Of a DNA stretch of 64,000 nt, positions 1-11,800 are shown piece by piece. Made by a program: the position numbers and the translations under genes. Position 1 is the first letter of the stretch, and each line of letters starts with the position of its first letter. The stretch lies in contig CP064999.1 of NCBI GenBank assembly GCA_016700115.1, forward strand, positions 806,001-870,000. The letters are read 5' to 3'. The DNA comes from Sphingobacteriales bacterium. Lineage in GTDB: Bacteria > Bacteroidota > Bacteroidia > Chitinophagales > UBA2359. A model generated the notes under the pieces. That model saw nothing but the letters and a program-made list of their open reading frames with translations. It was not told where the DNA came from and searched no databases.

Positions 1-570
1 CCTTTTGCCCTTGGAGAACATTCCATTGTCCGAATGGGAACAAAGATTTACCCCGACACCACAATAGGACCGCACTCAAAAGTAGGAGGAGAAATATCCA
101 ACTCTGTAATTTTTGGATATTCTAACAAAGCCCATGATGGGTATTTGGGTAATTCGGTGATAGGTGAATGGTGCAATTTAGGTGCAGGCACTAATGTTTC
201 CAACCTGAAAAACAACTATACCCCTATAAAAATCTGGAGCACTGCCGAAGAAAAACAAATAGATACCGGACAGCAATTTTGCGGTCTGTTTATGGCCGAC
301 CACTCAAAATGCAGCATTAATACCATGTTTAATACCGGTACGGTAGTGGGCGTAGGCTGTAATATATTTGGTGGCGATTTTCCTCCAAAAAATATTCCTT
401 CCTTTTCGTGGGGAGGCGCACAAGGCTTGGTTACCTATCAGTTCAACCTGTTTTTATCATCCGCAAAAGCAGTATATTTGAGACGAAACAAATCCATGTC
501 CGAAACAGAAATTGCACTGCTCAAAATGATTTTTGAAAAAGTCCGTCAAACTGAAAGTTCAACTCCTTAA
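1..570 (+). CDS. GlmU-like left-handed beta-helix protein, 3' part
   Basis: The frame is open from base 1, so the N-terminal part lies outside the window. The visible ~189 residues show hexapeptide-type repeats of a left-handed beta-helix (for example TIGPHSKVGGEISNS and SVIGEWCNLGAGTNVSNLKN) and then a short helical tail. This matches the C-terminal half of the Bacteroidetes 'alternative GlmU' family, putative sugar-nucleotidyltransferase/acyltransferase proteins thought to act in UDP-sugar metabolism. The nucleotidyltransferase domain cannot be seen, so the substrate is unknown. The stop is 13 bases before tpiA, suggesting co-transcription. The family call is good; the enzymatic role is inferred from the family. 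Confidence 0.8.
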   Translation, partial: PFALGEHSIVRMGTKIYPDTTIGPHSKVGGEISNSVIFGYSNKAHDGYLGNSVIGEWCNLGAGTNVSNLKNNYTPIKIWSTAEEKQIDTGQQFCGLFMADHSKCSINTMFNTGTVVGVGCNIFGGDFPPKNIPSFSWGGAQGLVTYQFNLFLSSAKAVYLRRNKSMSETEIALLKMIFEKVRQTESSTP

Positions 571-583
571 ACCAAATACCGAT

Positions 584-1384
584 ATGCGAAAAAAAATAGT
601 GGCCGGAAACTGGAAAATGAATAAAACCCTTCAGGAAGCAACCCAACTTTTTGAGTTGTTTAGACAGGATTTACCCACCATGCAGTCTGCGAGTCAATTT
701 CAGATAATTATCTGCCCCCCTTTTCCTTATCTGTTAAAAGCTATGGAAATGTTTGAGCAATCAGAAAGCAATACCGTCAAAGTAGGTGCTCAAAACTGCC
801 ATCACCTGTCCGCAGGTGCTTATACCGGTGAAGTTTCGGCCTTAATGCTGCAATCTGTCGGGATTTCTTATGTTATCGTAGGGCATTCCGAAAGGCGGGA
901 ATATTTTAAGGAAACTGACGAATTGCTGAAAGCCAAAACAGAGATGGTCCTTGTCCATCATCTATCCCCCATTTTTTGTTGTGGTGAAAAATTAGAGCAG
1001 CGCGAATCGGGACAACATTATGAAACCGTACACCGGCAAATCCAAAACGGGCTCTTTCAACTGAGTGATGAAGAAATACAGAAGGTTGTCATTGCCTACG
1101 AACCGGTATGGGCAATCGGAACCGGAAAGACAGCCACCAAAGAACAAGCCCAAGAAATGCACGCTTCAATCCGGCAGCTTATTGCCAAACACTACAACTC
1201 CGAAATTGCCGATTCTATTTCAATTTTATATGGAGGAAGTTGTACCCCTGCCAATGCAAAGGAATTGTTTGAACAACCTGATGTTGACGGAGGACTGATT
1301 GGAGGAGCATCGCTCAAGGCGAAAGACTTTACCGAAATCGCCAACCAAATGATTTACATTGTTTCTGGTTCAGATTCTGATTAA
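584..1384 (+). CDS. tpiA: Triosephosphate isomerase
   Basis: Interconverts dihydroxyacetone phosphate and glyceraldehyde 3-phosphate in glycolysis/gluconeogenesis (cytosol). The product is 266 aa, close to the usual ~250. All catalytic landmarks are present: Lys11 in GNWKMN, His101 in VGHSERR, Glu173 in YEPVWAIGTGK, and the phosphate-binding GGS and GGLIGGASL loops near the C-terminus. The ATG at 584 is chosen because the conserved protein begins directly there (MRKKIVAGNWKMN). An in-frame ATG at 533 would overlap the preceding gene and add 17 unconserved residues. Lies 13 bases after the GlmU-like gene and 71 bases before the glycosyltransferase, in the same direction. Confidence 0.97.
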   Translation: MRKKIVAGNWKMNKTLQEATQLFELFRQDLPTMQSASQFQIIICPPFPYLLKAMEMFEQSESNTVKVGAQNCHHLSAGAYTGEVSALMLQSVGISYVIVGHSERREYFKETDELLKAKTEMVLVHHLSPIFCCGEKLEQRESGQHYETVHRQIQNGLFQLSDEEIQKVVIAYEPVWAIGTGKTATKEQAQEMHASIRQLIAKHYNSEIADSISILYGGSCTPANAKELFEQPDVDGGLIGGASLKAKDFTEIANQMIYIVSGSDSD

Positions 1385-1455
1385 AAGTTGGTTTAAAGCG
1401 CTTTACTTTAAACACGTAGTTAGTCTTTGTATTTTTCCTGTTAATCTCTCTTATT

Positions 1456-2430
1456 ATGACCAACCCCGATGTTTCTATTGTCATACCCCTGCTTAACGAA
1501 CAGGAATCTCTACCCGAACTCATGGCTTGGATAGATCGGGTATGCCTTGAAAACAGGTTGAGTTATGAAGTTATCATGATTGACGATGGTAGTACCGACA
1601 ATTCATGGGAAGTTATTTTGCAATTGTCAGAAACTTACCCGACTTTAAGGGGCATACAATTCCGTCGCAATTATGGCAAATCGGCTGCTCTGAATGAAGG
1701 GTTTGCCACCACTCTCGGAAACGTGGTCATCACCATGGATGCTGACCTTCAGGATAGTCCGGACGAAATTCCTGAACTTTATCAGATGATTACCAAAGAT
1801 CAGTATCATTTGGTTTCAGGCTGGAAACAAAAAAGATACGACCCTCTCAGTAAAACAATTCCCACTAAGCTTTATAACGCAGTTACCCGTTGGATTACAG
1901 GTATTAAACTGCACGATATGAACTGTGGACTAAAAGCTTATCAACAGGAGGTTGTCAAAAACATCGAAGTTTACGGCGAAATGCACCGGTACATCCCTGC
2001 TATCGCCAAATGGGAAGGGTTTACCCGCATTGGCGAAAAGGTCGTTACCCACCAAGCCCGCAAATACGGAAGCACCAAATTCGGATTAGAGCGTTTTGTT
2101 AACGGCTTTCTCGATCTGATTACCATTACGTTCATGGGCCGTTTTGGGAAAAAACCTATGCACTTTTTTGGCACTCTCGGGTTAATTACCTTTTTCCTGG
2201 GATTCATCATCGCCGCATACCTCTCTTTTGCAAAATTGGCTTACGAACAATACGGCATGACCGACAGACCTTTGTTCTATTTCGGAATTTTGTGTATGAT
2301 TATAGGTACTCAATTGTTTGTCGGCGGATTTCTTGGAGAAATGATTTCACGTAATTCCTCTATCCGAAACAACTATCAAATAGCTGATACCCTTCGGGTT
2401 GAATCTGAAAACTTACAAACCAAAGATTAA
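1456..2430 (+). CDS. Family 2 glycosyltransferase with two C-terminal membrane helices
   Basis: The 324-aa product is a GT-A fold glycosyltransferase of the DPM1/GtrB type. The N-terminal domain (residues ~5-220) carries VSIVIPLLNEQ, the nucleotide-binding IDDGSTDNS and the metal-binding DADLQDSPDEI. The segment SKFGLERFVNGFLDL is typical of polyprenyl-phosphate sugar transferases. Two hydrophobic helices follow (about 235-258 and 272-300), so the enzyme should sit at the inner membrane and charge a polyprenyl phosphate with a sugar from a nucleotide donor. The exact sugar cannot be told. It follows tpiA by 71 bases; no functional link is obvious. Confidence 0.9.
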   Translation: MTNPDVSIVIPLLNEQESLPELMAWIDRVCLENRLSYEVIMIDDGSTDNSWEVILQLSETYPTLRGIQFRRNYGKSAALNEGFATTLGNVVITMDADLQDSPDEIPELYQMITKDQYHLVSGWKQKRYDPLSKTIPTKLYNAVTRWITGIKLHDMNCGLKAYQQEVVKNIEVYGEMHRYIPAIAKWEGFTRIGEKVVTHQARKYGSTKFGLERFVNGFLDLITITFMGRFGKKPMHFFGTLGLITFFLGFIIAAYLSFAKLAYEQYGMTDRPLFYFGILCMIIGTQLFVGGFLGEMISRNSSIRNNYQIADTLRVESENLQTKD

Positions 2431-2445
2431 GGCGATGTGATTTTC

Positions 2446-2482
2446 TATTTATGAATTTTCATCCCGTATTTATTCATAAATA
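2446..2482 (+). terminator. Hairpin after the glycosyltransferase gene
   Basis: Perfect 11-bp inverted repeat (tatttatgaat / attcataaata) with a 15-base loop, beginning 15 bases after the glycosyltransferase stop. The stem is entirely AT-rich and the U-run is poor, so it is at best a weak terminator. From 2483 to 2770 I see no gene, repeat or RNA. Confidence 0.4.
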
Positions 2483-2770
2483 AATTTGTAAACTTTGGGA
2501 GTTATTTGGATTGCATCTTCTTATTAGCCCAATCTAATTGCACTGCACAACCCTAATACCGGACGATATATGTCAAGTACAATGTCGTAGGCATGAAAAT
2601 TGTGTATAACAAATTCCTTTACCGCCTTATATTACATTCCTTCGGAATGATGATGGTGAGTTGCATTTCATAGCCACCTATATATCAGTCATTCGGGATT
2701 ATGAAACAGAAACTCATCATTTTTACGATGTTTAGTCATGAAGACTTAGTATGAAAAGGGCTCAAAACCA

Positions 2771-2804
2771 AAAAGGGCGACACAATTTCTTGTGCCGCCC
2801 TTTT
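2771..2804 (-). terminator. Rho-independent terminator of the giant gene
   Basis: Stem of 14 bp (aaaagggcgacaca / tgtgccgccctttt, one G-U pair) with a 6-base loop. On the minus strand it is followed by a T-run. It lies 22 bases beyond the stop codon of the giant minus-strand gene. A T-rich tract also flanks it on the plus strand, so it may work in both directions. Confidence 0.85.
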
Positions 2805-2826
2805 TCTTTACTTATTAAAAAACCGG

Positions 2827-5800
2827 TTACTTGGTGCCAAGTATAAGTTTGTAGCGTTCTTTGCTGCCATCTGCAGCACTTAACTCTACAATATACATAC
2901 CGGCGGGCAAGTGTTCGGCATTAAATTGAACGCTGTACACTTCATCGTTGGTTGCTTCGCCTTTGAACAAGGTACCCACTTCTTTTCCATCAAGTGCAAA
3001 CACTGTCAACTTAGCGTTACCGGTTGCATTAACGGAGAATTCGATAGTGGTTTGATGATCAAATGGATTCGGATAAGCCATTATGGACTGACCGTCAGCC
3101 AATTTACCTCTACCTCTGATTTGTTTGGGCACCCAATACCATCCAATGGTTTCCTGTCCATCACAATCGGTAACTGTTACCACATACCATCCTGAAGGCA
3201 AGTTGGTTAAGTTGAAACTCGGACCGCCACTGACAGGACCGCCAAACGGGTTAGTCCAGTTAGTAGGACCAGACCATTCGTATTGGTATTGGTTCAGACC
3301 GGTACCACAAGGTGTGCCGCCTTCTACATATACCGTAACAGAGCCATTGGCTATATTGCTTGCACTCGAAGCCACAGTGTAGTCATAGATGTCAAGCAAT
3401 GCAGATGGGTTAACTGTATCCGGAATATTGTCAAACTCTAATGAGGTGTCGGAACAGCCATTGGCATCAGTTACCACTAAATCCCAGGTAGCATTGTCTG
3501 CGTAAACCACAGTGATGATAACTCCGGTATTGTTGGCGTTCTGATTAACTGCCCATTGTACGTAACCGCTCAAGCCAGTCCAGTTGTAGTTGTAGGGTTG
3601 AGTACCGCCGTAAACTTCCAACATTACCACATTATAGAAGGTAGGTACAATACCATTGCCTTGATACATACTGGTTACAAGCGGTTCGGTCGGGAACGCA
3701 GAAGGTATGGCAAACGGAATTCCATTGGTCAGATCGAAACATCCAATACTGGTAGAACCGATATCACTGATATTCATGCCTACTGACGGTGTCGGTACAG
3801 GTGGATTAACTCCTCCTTCACTATAACCGTACATGATGTAATTTCCGGCTGCTAAACCTGCGCCAAGTGCTGTAAAGTTGCCGGTGGTATTCATATCAAC
3901 TATTACACCATTAACATCAGTTACTATGTAAGCATAAGTATAAGGATCGGGTACTGCCGAACATACAGTGGATGAAGTTGGGAAGCCTGTAGCTGAAGCA
4001 ACAACCGGATCAAACGGACATGCAGCACCCGAAACTGTAAGTGTTCCTGCATCTGCCTGACAACATTTGTTCACCGTAACAGAGAACGTACAACTATTAG
4101 CATTTCCGCTTACATCCACAATGGTCCAAACTACGTTGGTTGTACCTATTGGATAGGTGCCATCACCACTATAAAGGAAGCCTGACGGGAATAATGCTGT
4201 TACGCCTGCTATATTGGTAAAGCTGTTGGCAATAACAGATATACTACAATTATCTGAGAACGTTGGCAATGGTAAGTTTATAAACTCACCGGTTGCATTG
4301 TTGGTACAATCAGAAGTACATACCTCTAACGGCGGCGGACAAGTAATGCTTGGCGGTTGATTATCCGCTACATGAACAATTGTCTGGCAGGTAGAAGTAT
4401 TTCCGTTTACATCCGTAACCGTCCATATTACAACCGTTGTTCCTTGCGGATAAGTACCCGAAGCGTTTGCGGTTCCGTTAAAGTTATTGACAACAGTTGC
4501 TATTCCGCAGTTATCGGTAGTTACCAACGGAGCTATAGTGATATCAGCGCTGCATAAACCTGGTGCAGTAACAGTATAATAATCATAGTATTGATTATAC
4601 GGGAACGGTAGCGTAGTATCTTCCGGACAGAATACAATTGTTGGAGCTTCAACATCTACAATTGTTACTGTCATGCTGCATGTGCCGGTGTTTCCGTTGA
4701 TATCCACAATTGACCAAACAACAGTAGTTACACCTACAGGATAAATATCGCTTGCATTATGACCCCAGTTCCAACTATTCATCGGGTCTTGGGTTATTCC
4801 GCAGTTATCGGACAAGTTGGTGGGTAATCCAACAGCTGCATAACCATAGCATTGTCCAAAGATACTGGTTGCAGTTACGTTGGCCGGGCAAACAAGAGTT
4901 GGTAACTCATTATCCACCACAGTAACCGTAAAGCTGCAAGTGGCAGTATTTCCGGCTGCATCTGTTACCGTATAGATTACAGTTGTAACGCCTTCAGGGA
5001 ATTCTGTTCCAGGCTGATAGTTGCTGGTCAGTGTCAGATCTGCGGCATTTTGTGCGGCTGTTAATGCTGCCTGAGCAGCTAACAGTGCGTTATATGCATT
5101 TGTATATAACGTAAACACAAGATTAAATGCAGCCTGCGCTGAGTTGACATCTGCTTGGGCAAGAGCTACTGCAGCCGCCAGAATTGGGTTGGTCGGGTTG
5201 GCTGCGAAGTTCACCTGTGCAGCATTCAACACTGCAATTGCAGCTTGAAGCGTATTCGATGCAGTGAATAATGCGTCCTGAGCAATTTGCCAATCTGCCA
5301 AAGCTTGCTGATAAGCATCAATGATTGCCTGATCCACACTTGCACTACAATTATCACTAACAATTGGCGTATCCCAGGTTGCAATTGCAGAGCAGAATAA
5401 CTGACCCGGAGGACCTACTGCGGTGTTAATCGTAATGTTTGGCGGGCAGAATACGAATATCGGCGCTTGATTATCATTCACTGTTACGGTTATACTGCAG
5501 GAATTAGTATTACCACTGGCATCGGTTACCGTCCAGGTTACCAATGAAACACCTCCAGGATAAGTACCACTGGCATTTACTGTACCCGGTGCACCTCCGT
5601 TAGGAGCAGCGCCGTTTGGATCAATAGCTACCGGCGGGTTAATCGGATCGCCACCTGTATTGGTAATATGGAAGGCCGTGAAACTAATGCTGAACACACC
5701 ACAATTGTCGCTGGTAAACGGCGGCGGTGTGGTAATGGTTGCTTCGCAAAGGTTAGGTGCCGTATTGGTAACTACGTTAGATGGGCAGAAGATGCCTGGT

Positions 5801-8800
5801 ATTTGATTATCAATGACGATAACATTGGTAGAACAGGTTGCTGAATTGCCTGCCAGGTCATAAACAGTCCAGGTTATCGTTGTTGTTCCGACCGGATAGA
5901 CCCCACTGGCAGCACTATTGGGGAATAGCAAGAGCGGGTTAGCGCCAAATCCGATAGGGAATAATACACCTGAATTGATAGTGGTACCGACTCCCGGCGG
6001 TACACCACCCGGGAATACGCCTGCTGTATGTACCGCAACAAAGTCCACATGATCAATACCATTACAGTTGTCAGCAACAGTAGGATTGGGTACTGCTACA
6101 AATCCCGAGCAAGAAGTCGTATTTACCGGATTAACAACCGGGCAGGAAGTGAAAACAGGATCTACAACATCTGCAACAATGATTTCGATGGTATCCTGAG
6201 CAACGCAACCAAATTGGTTGATAATATAGGTAATCGTATGAGTACCTTCACCTGCCACTGCCGGATTAAACAATCCAATCAATGAATTGGTGATACCAAC
6301 TCCATACCAGAAACCTGTTGCCGGAGAGTTTACAACTGTTACACCGGTATAGGTGATGGTCGAACCATTCAACAATGTAACCATCGTTGCATTAGGATAG
6401 GATACCGGTGTGCCGGGTCCGTGACTTCTGATGGTGCCTGCTGCAACAGCTTGTAACGCACCTTCCGTAAAGACACTTGCATTGACATACAAGACCTGAG
6501 AGCCTACACTATAGAGTACCGTTGTACCGGCAGGTATAGTAATCGTAGTATTAGGAATGTAAGTCATCACAGTTCCCACAGGATAAGGTATGGAAGTGGT
6601 AACAGATGCCTCCAAATCTACAACAGGACCATTCGGGCAGAATGGATCACCCGGATCGAGAATGGTCACATCAAGCAGGTCAATAATCTGAATGAACTCA
6701 GTACTTGGAGTTCCGCATCCGTTAGGAATTGGAGTATAAGTAATACCTACCAAACCTTGTCCGTTTTGCGGGATAAATATGTTACCTGCCAACGGAATTT
6801 CGGGACTTGTAACTAAAGAATAAGTTCCTCCGCCAATTGTGGTGTAACTTGTCAGGTCAATTGGGCCATCTGTAACGCACCAAGTATCCGGCAAATCAAA
6901 TCCTGTTTCCGTTGTGTTGGTGATGGTGATTACCGCTAAACTTGGTAATGGGTTACAAGGACCCGGGTTAAATACTCCACCTATTGTTGGTAAACTATAC
7001 TCTATGGTTATTTCATAAGGAGGCACATCAACAAATGATATTTGATAGTTCAAGACATCATTTGTGATAGTCGGTGCAATAGCTAAATTGTGTGAACTGA
7101 CAAACCAAGTTCCACCCGGTGTAGTTGTTGGAGTTAGCATTGCGCTCAGGTTGATGGTTCCGGAGGGCGACTGACAAACTTCAATGTCATCAATTTCCGT
7201 ACTTCTGATAGGCACTACCTCAATAATTTGAGTTAATGACTGTTCACAAGGCACTTCACCGATGGTGTATGTGATCTGATAGTTACCGGGAGGTACAGGA
7301 GCACTCTTATCCAAGAAAGTAATTTCTTCAATTCGTGTACGTGGATCTCCGGCTTGAAGTCTCCATACTACTCTTGTAATATCCTCGAAAGATGGCGGGA
7401 AGTTAACCAACACCGCACCACCGTTGGGCACCGTTACCGTACCTACAAGTACGTTGCCTGCATCGTATGCCTCAAAGACAGAGCCGCCGTTAGTTCCATT
7501 GGTTCCTGCTGTTCCCGCTGTTAATACTACGCTGACCATGTCGAACAAAGCACCACCATTATAAACAAATTCTACTCCTGCAGTACCTACTGTGTTTCCA
7601 CCATTTGTTGATAACTCAACATCAGTTTGTGCACCGTTTGGAATGAACTGGAAGTAATTGCTCGGAGTACCGGGATCAATAGTACTGATCAACATTCCAT
7701 CCTCAGTATAAGAGTATATATGGTTTACGTTCAACGGATCATTAGCAATGATAGAGCCGGTTGAGAATTCAACTACATAATATTGAGGATCCTGACCAAA
7801 CAAACCATCCGGAGTGATACCGGGTCCTGACCAAACACCACCCGGGTTAAGGGCTTCAAGTTGGTAGGGCAATTGGTCCTGACACAATACAATCGGGTTA
7901 TCCCAATAAGGATCAAGGTCTGCTAAGATTTCAACCCATTCAGTGATAGGCATTCCGCAACCACCGGGGATGGGGGTATAGGTAATACCAACTAAGTAGC
8001 TTACTCCGGGTATTGGGGTATAGGTTGTTCCAATCGAAACTTCAGGATCGGTAACTAAAGCATAAGAGCCACCACCGACTGCAGTATAATCGGTCAAATC
8101 TATGGGGCCATCTACAGCACACCATACATCCGGTAAGTCAAATCCTGTTTCACTAACTCCATCTATAGTAATGGTAGCAAAAGCATCGGCAGGATTACAA
8201 GGCGTACCAATCGGGAAAGGCACATCAAGATCCAATGAATATTGTATCAAGATGGTGTAAGGTTCAACATCTGCAAATGTGATGAAGTAAGTCAACACAT
8301 TGTTGTTAATAACCGGTGGGATGCTCAATGTAGTACTGACCACTGTCCAGGTTCCATCATCGGGAGTATCCGGTCCAAGCATTGCCATCAAGTTGATGGT
8401 ACCTGAAGGAGACTCACATACTGTAATATCTTCGATAACATTTACCAATTCTGGATATACAATGATATCGTGTGTTTCAGACTCTTCACAAGGATGGAAG
8501 CCTACGGTATAGGTTATTGAGTAAAGACCCGGGATTAACGGATTAAATATGCCGCCCGGAGTTACCCCGGTACCGCTCCATGTTCCACCCGGTGTTCCGG
8601 TTATTAAAGTATTCAAGTCAAACGGCAAGTCGGCTTCGCAAATTGGTTCTGGAGTCCAACTTGGGTCAACATCTTCATAGATGGTAATGACTTCTGTAAT
8701 TGGAATACCACATCCACCTGCTGCGGGTTGATAGTGAACATTTACCACTGCAAAGTTTGCAAATGGATCTAATCCCCAACCGGCAATTGCGCCAATCACC

Positions 8801-11800
8801 GGAATATTCAACACAGCACCAGGCCCTGAAACTGAGTACGGTAGCGGTGTACTGGTAATACCATTTACACTGACCACTGTCCAAACACCACCACCATTTA
8901 TGGTATAAGTATTCAGATCTATTTCGCCATCAGCAGCACACCATACATCCGGCAAGTCGAAACCTGTTTCGGTCGCTCCTGTAATTGTGATAACCGCATC
9001 ATCAAACGTTGTCGCACAAGGAACAGTAGTACTGCTACTGGTTAATGTGTAGCGAATGTTGATGGTATAAGGCGGTGTAGAACCCGGGGTTATAGTATAT
9101 ATCAACAAGTTGCCGGATGGACTGAAACTGATAGTTTCCATTCCGGATTCGCTCAGAATTGACCATGTTCCACCCGGAGTGGTTGTCGGTGTCAATAACG
9201 CTGTCAAGTCAACTGTTCCACTTGGTGATTCACAAAGGGTTAAGTCTTCAATTGTAGCGTCAAGTTCAGGATAAACGATAACAGTATATCCATCAGTGTC
9301 CCAACAAGTGCCGTTTGTTACTGTATAGGTCAAAATATATGTACCGGGTAATGACGGATTAAATACTGTACCATTCACTGCAGTAACATCAGGACCTAAT
9401 GATGTCCAGACACCGCCTGTTGTGGTAGTGGCATTGTATAAAATAGTCAGGTCAAATGGTAAATCAGATGAACCCATACAGAAATCTGAATTCTGATTGG
9501 TTGCAACCGGATCTAAGGTAGCATCAACAGCTTCATGAATTGTTATCACTTCCGTTTTGGGTACTCCACAACCATCAGGAGCCGGTTGATAGAATATTTC
9601 CAAAATAGACAGACCCGGTGTACCAGAACCTGATGGCGGATTTGTATATGCTAATGTGTTTACATCCAAAACCCCACCCGGTATAATAACACCTGTAGAT
9701 GGTACGCTTGGAATACCATTTTCGCTGATAACATACCAGGTTCCACCACCAGTAGCGGTATAGTTAGCTAAGTTGATGTTGCCATCATTAGCACACCATT
9801 CATCCGGCAAGTCAAATCCTGTTTCGGTTGCTCCCGTAATGGTAATGGTAGTCGGAGCGCTTGTTGCTGTTGCACAAGGTGCCGGCATTCCTGAAGCTCC
9901 CTCAACTGTATAAGTCAACTGAATGGTATATGGAGGAGTGCCTGCTGATGGTATCGTATAAGTCAATATTCCGTTGTTGATACTTACCACCGTTGCTGTT
10001 GTACCGCCGGCAATAACAGTCCATGTGCCACCTGGAGTTGTTGTAGAACCGAACATAGCCACTAAGTTAATAGTGCCGCTCGGGCTTTCACAAACTGTGA
10101 TAGGATTGATGGTTACATCAATTGCCGGGTAAACAGTTACTACGATGCTTTCGCTGTCGCTGCATACGCCGTTGCTCACACTATATGTTAAGACATAGGT
10201 TCCGGGTAAAGACGGGTTAAATGAAGCTCCGCTGACTGCAGTGGCATCTGGTCCGCTAGATGTCCAGGTTCCACCCGGTGTTGTTCCTGCGTTCAGGTAG
10301 TTGGTCAAATCAAATGGCAAGTCGCCACTACCTAAACAGAACTCAACGCCCGGACTTGGATCCAAAGTAGCATCTACCTGCTCATATACCCACATAAATT
10401 CACTCATAGGACTACCACAGCCACCGGCAGCAGGTTGATAATCTATCTGTACCAAACCTGTGAAATTCGCTGCGGGGGTATAAGTACTGCCGGTTATCGT
10501 TCCAGCACCAACGGTTACCAGTGTCCATTCGCCTCCACCCAATGCAGTGTAAGCCAACAAGTCAAAGTCACCTTCAGCACACCATGCATCCGGCAAATCA
10601 AAGCCCGTTTCTGTCGCTCCGGTGATGACGATTGTTGCTACCGTTGTTGTCGTGGCACAAGGCGAAGTTGCACTACCGCCCGTCACTGTATATTCCATGG
10701 TAATGGTATATGGCGGGGTACCGCTCGGCAGGATGGTATATACCAATTGGGTGCCTGACGGACTTAATGTAGCACTCGCAATGCCCGTGCTGCTTTGGAT
10801 CGCAAATGTACCTCCGGCAGTGGTTGTCGGAGTAAGCATTGCTTCTAAGTTGATTGTGCCGCTTGGACTTTCACAGACCGTGATGTCTTCTATCGTAGAA
10901 TCCAACGCCGGGTAAACCGTTACCACAACGCTTTCGCTGTCGCTGCATACACCATTGCTCACACTATAGGTCAATACATATACACCGGGTAAACTCGGAT
11001 TGAATGTATTTCCGCTAATTGCATTTGCATCCGGTCCGCTTGAACTCCACGTTCCACCAGTCGTTGTGCCGGCTGTATAATAGGTCGTCAGATCAAATGG
11101 TAAGTCCGCACTGCCCAAACAGAATTCATCCGGGGTGGCGACCAAAGTAGCATCCACCGGTGCGTAAACAGCCATAAATTCAGTACTCGGGCTACCGCAA
11201 CCGCCTGCTGCCGGTTGGTAATCTATCTGTACCAAACCTGTGAAGTCAGCTGCAGGGGTATAGATATTGCCTACTATAGAACCGGCACCAACTGTTACCA
11301 GCGTCCATTCACCTCCACCTAATGCAGTGTATGCAGCCAGGTTAAAGTTATCTTCTGCACACCATGCATCCGGCAAATCGAAGCCCGTTTCCGTCGCTCC
11401 GGTGATGACGATTGTCGCTACTGTCGTTGTCGTGGCACAAGGTACTGTCGCACTGCCGCCTGTTACCGTATATTCCATCGTAATGGTGTACGGAGGCGTG
11501 CCGCTCGGCAAGATGGTATATACCAACTGGGTACCTGACGGACTTAAAGTAGCGCTTGCTACTCCTGTGCTGCTTTGAATTGCAAATGTTCCGCCGGATG
11601 TAGTTGTCGGAGTAAGCATTGATTCTAAGTTAATCGTGCCGCTCGGACTTTCACAGACTGTAATGTCTTCAATCGTAGAATCCAACGCCGGGTAAACCGT
11701 TACCACGATGCTTTCGCTGTCGCTGCATACGCCGTTGCTCACACTGTAAGTCAATACATATACACCGGGTAAACTCGGGTTAAAGGTCGTGCCGCTTACT

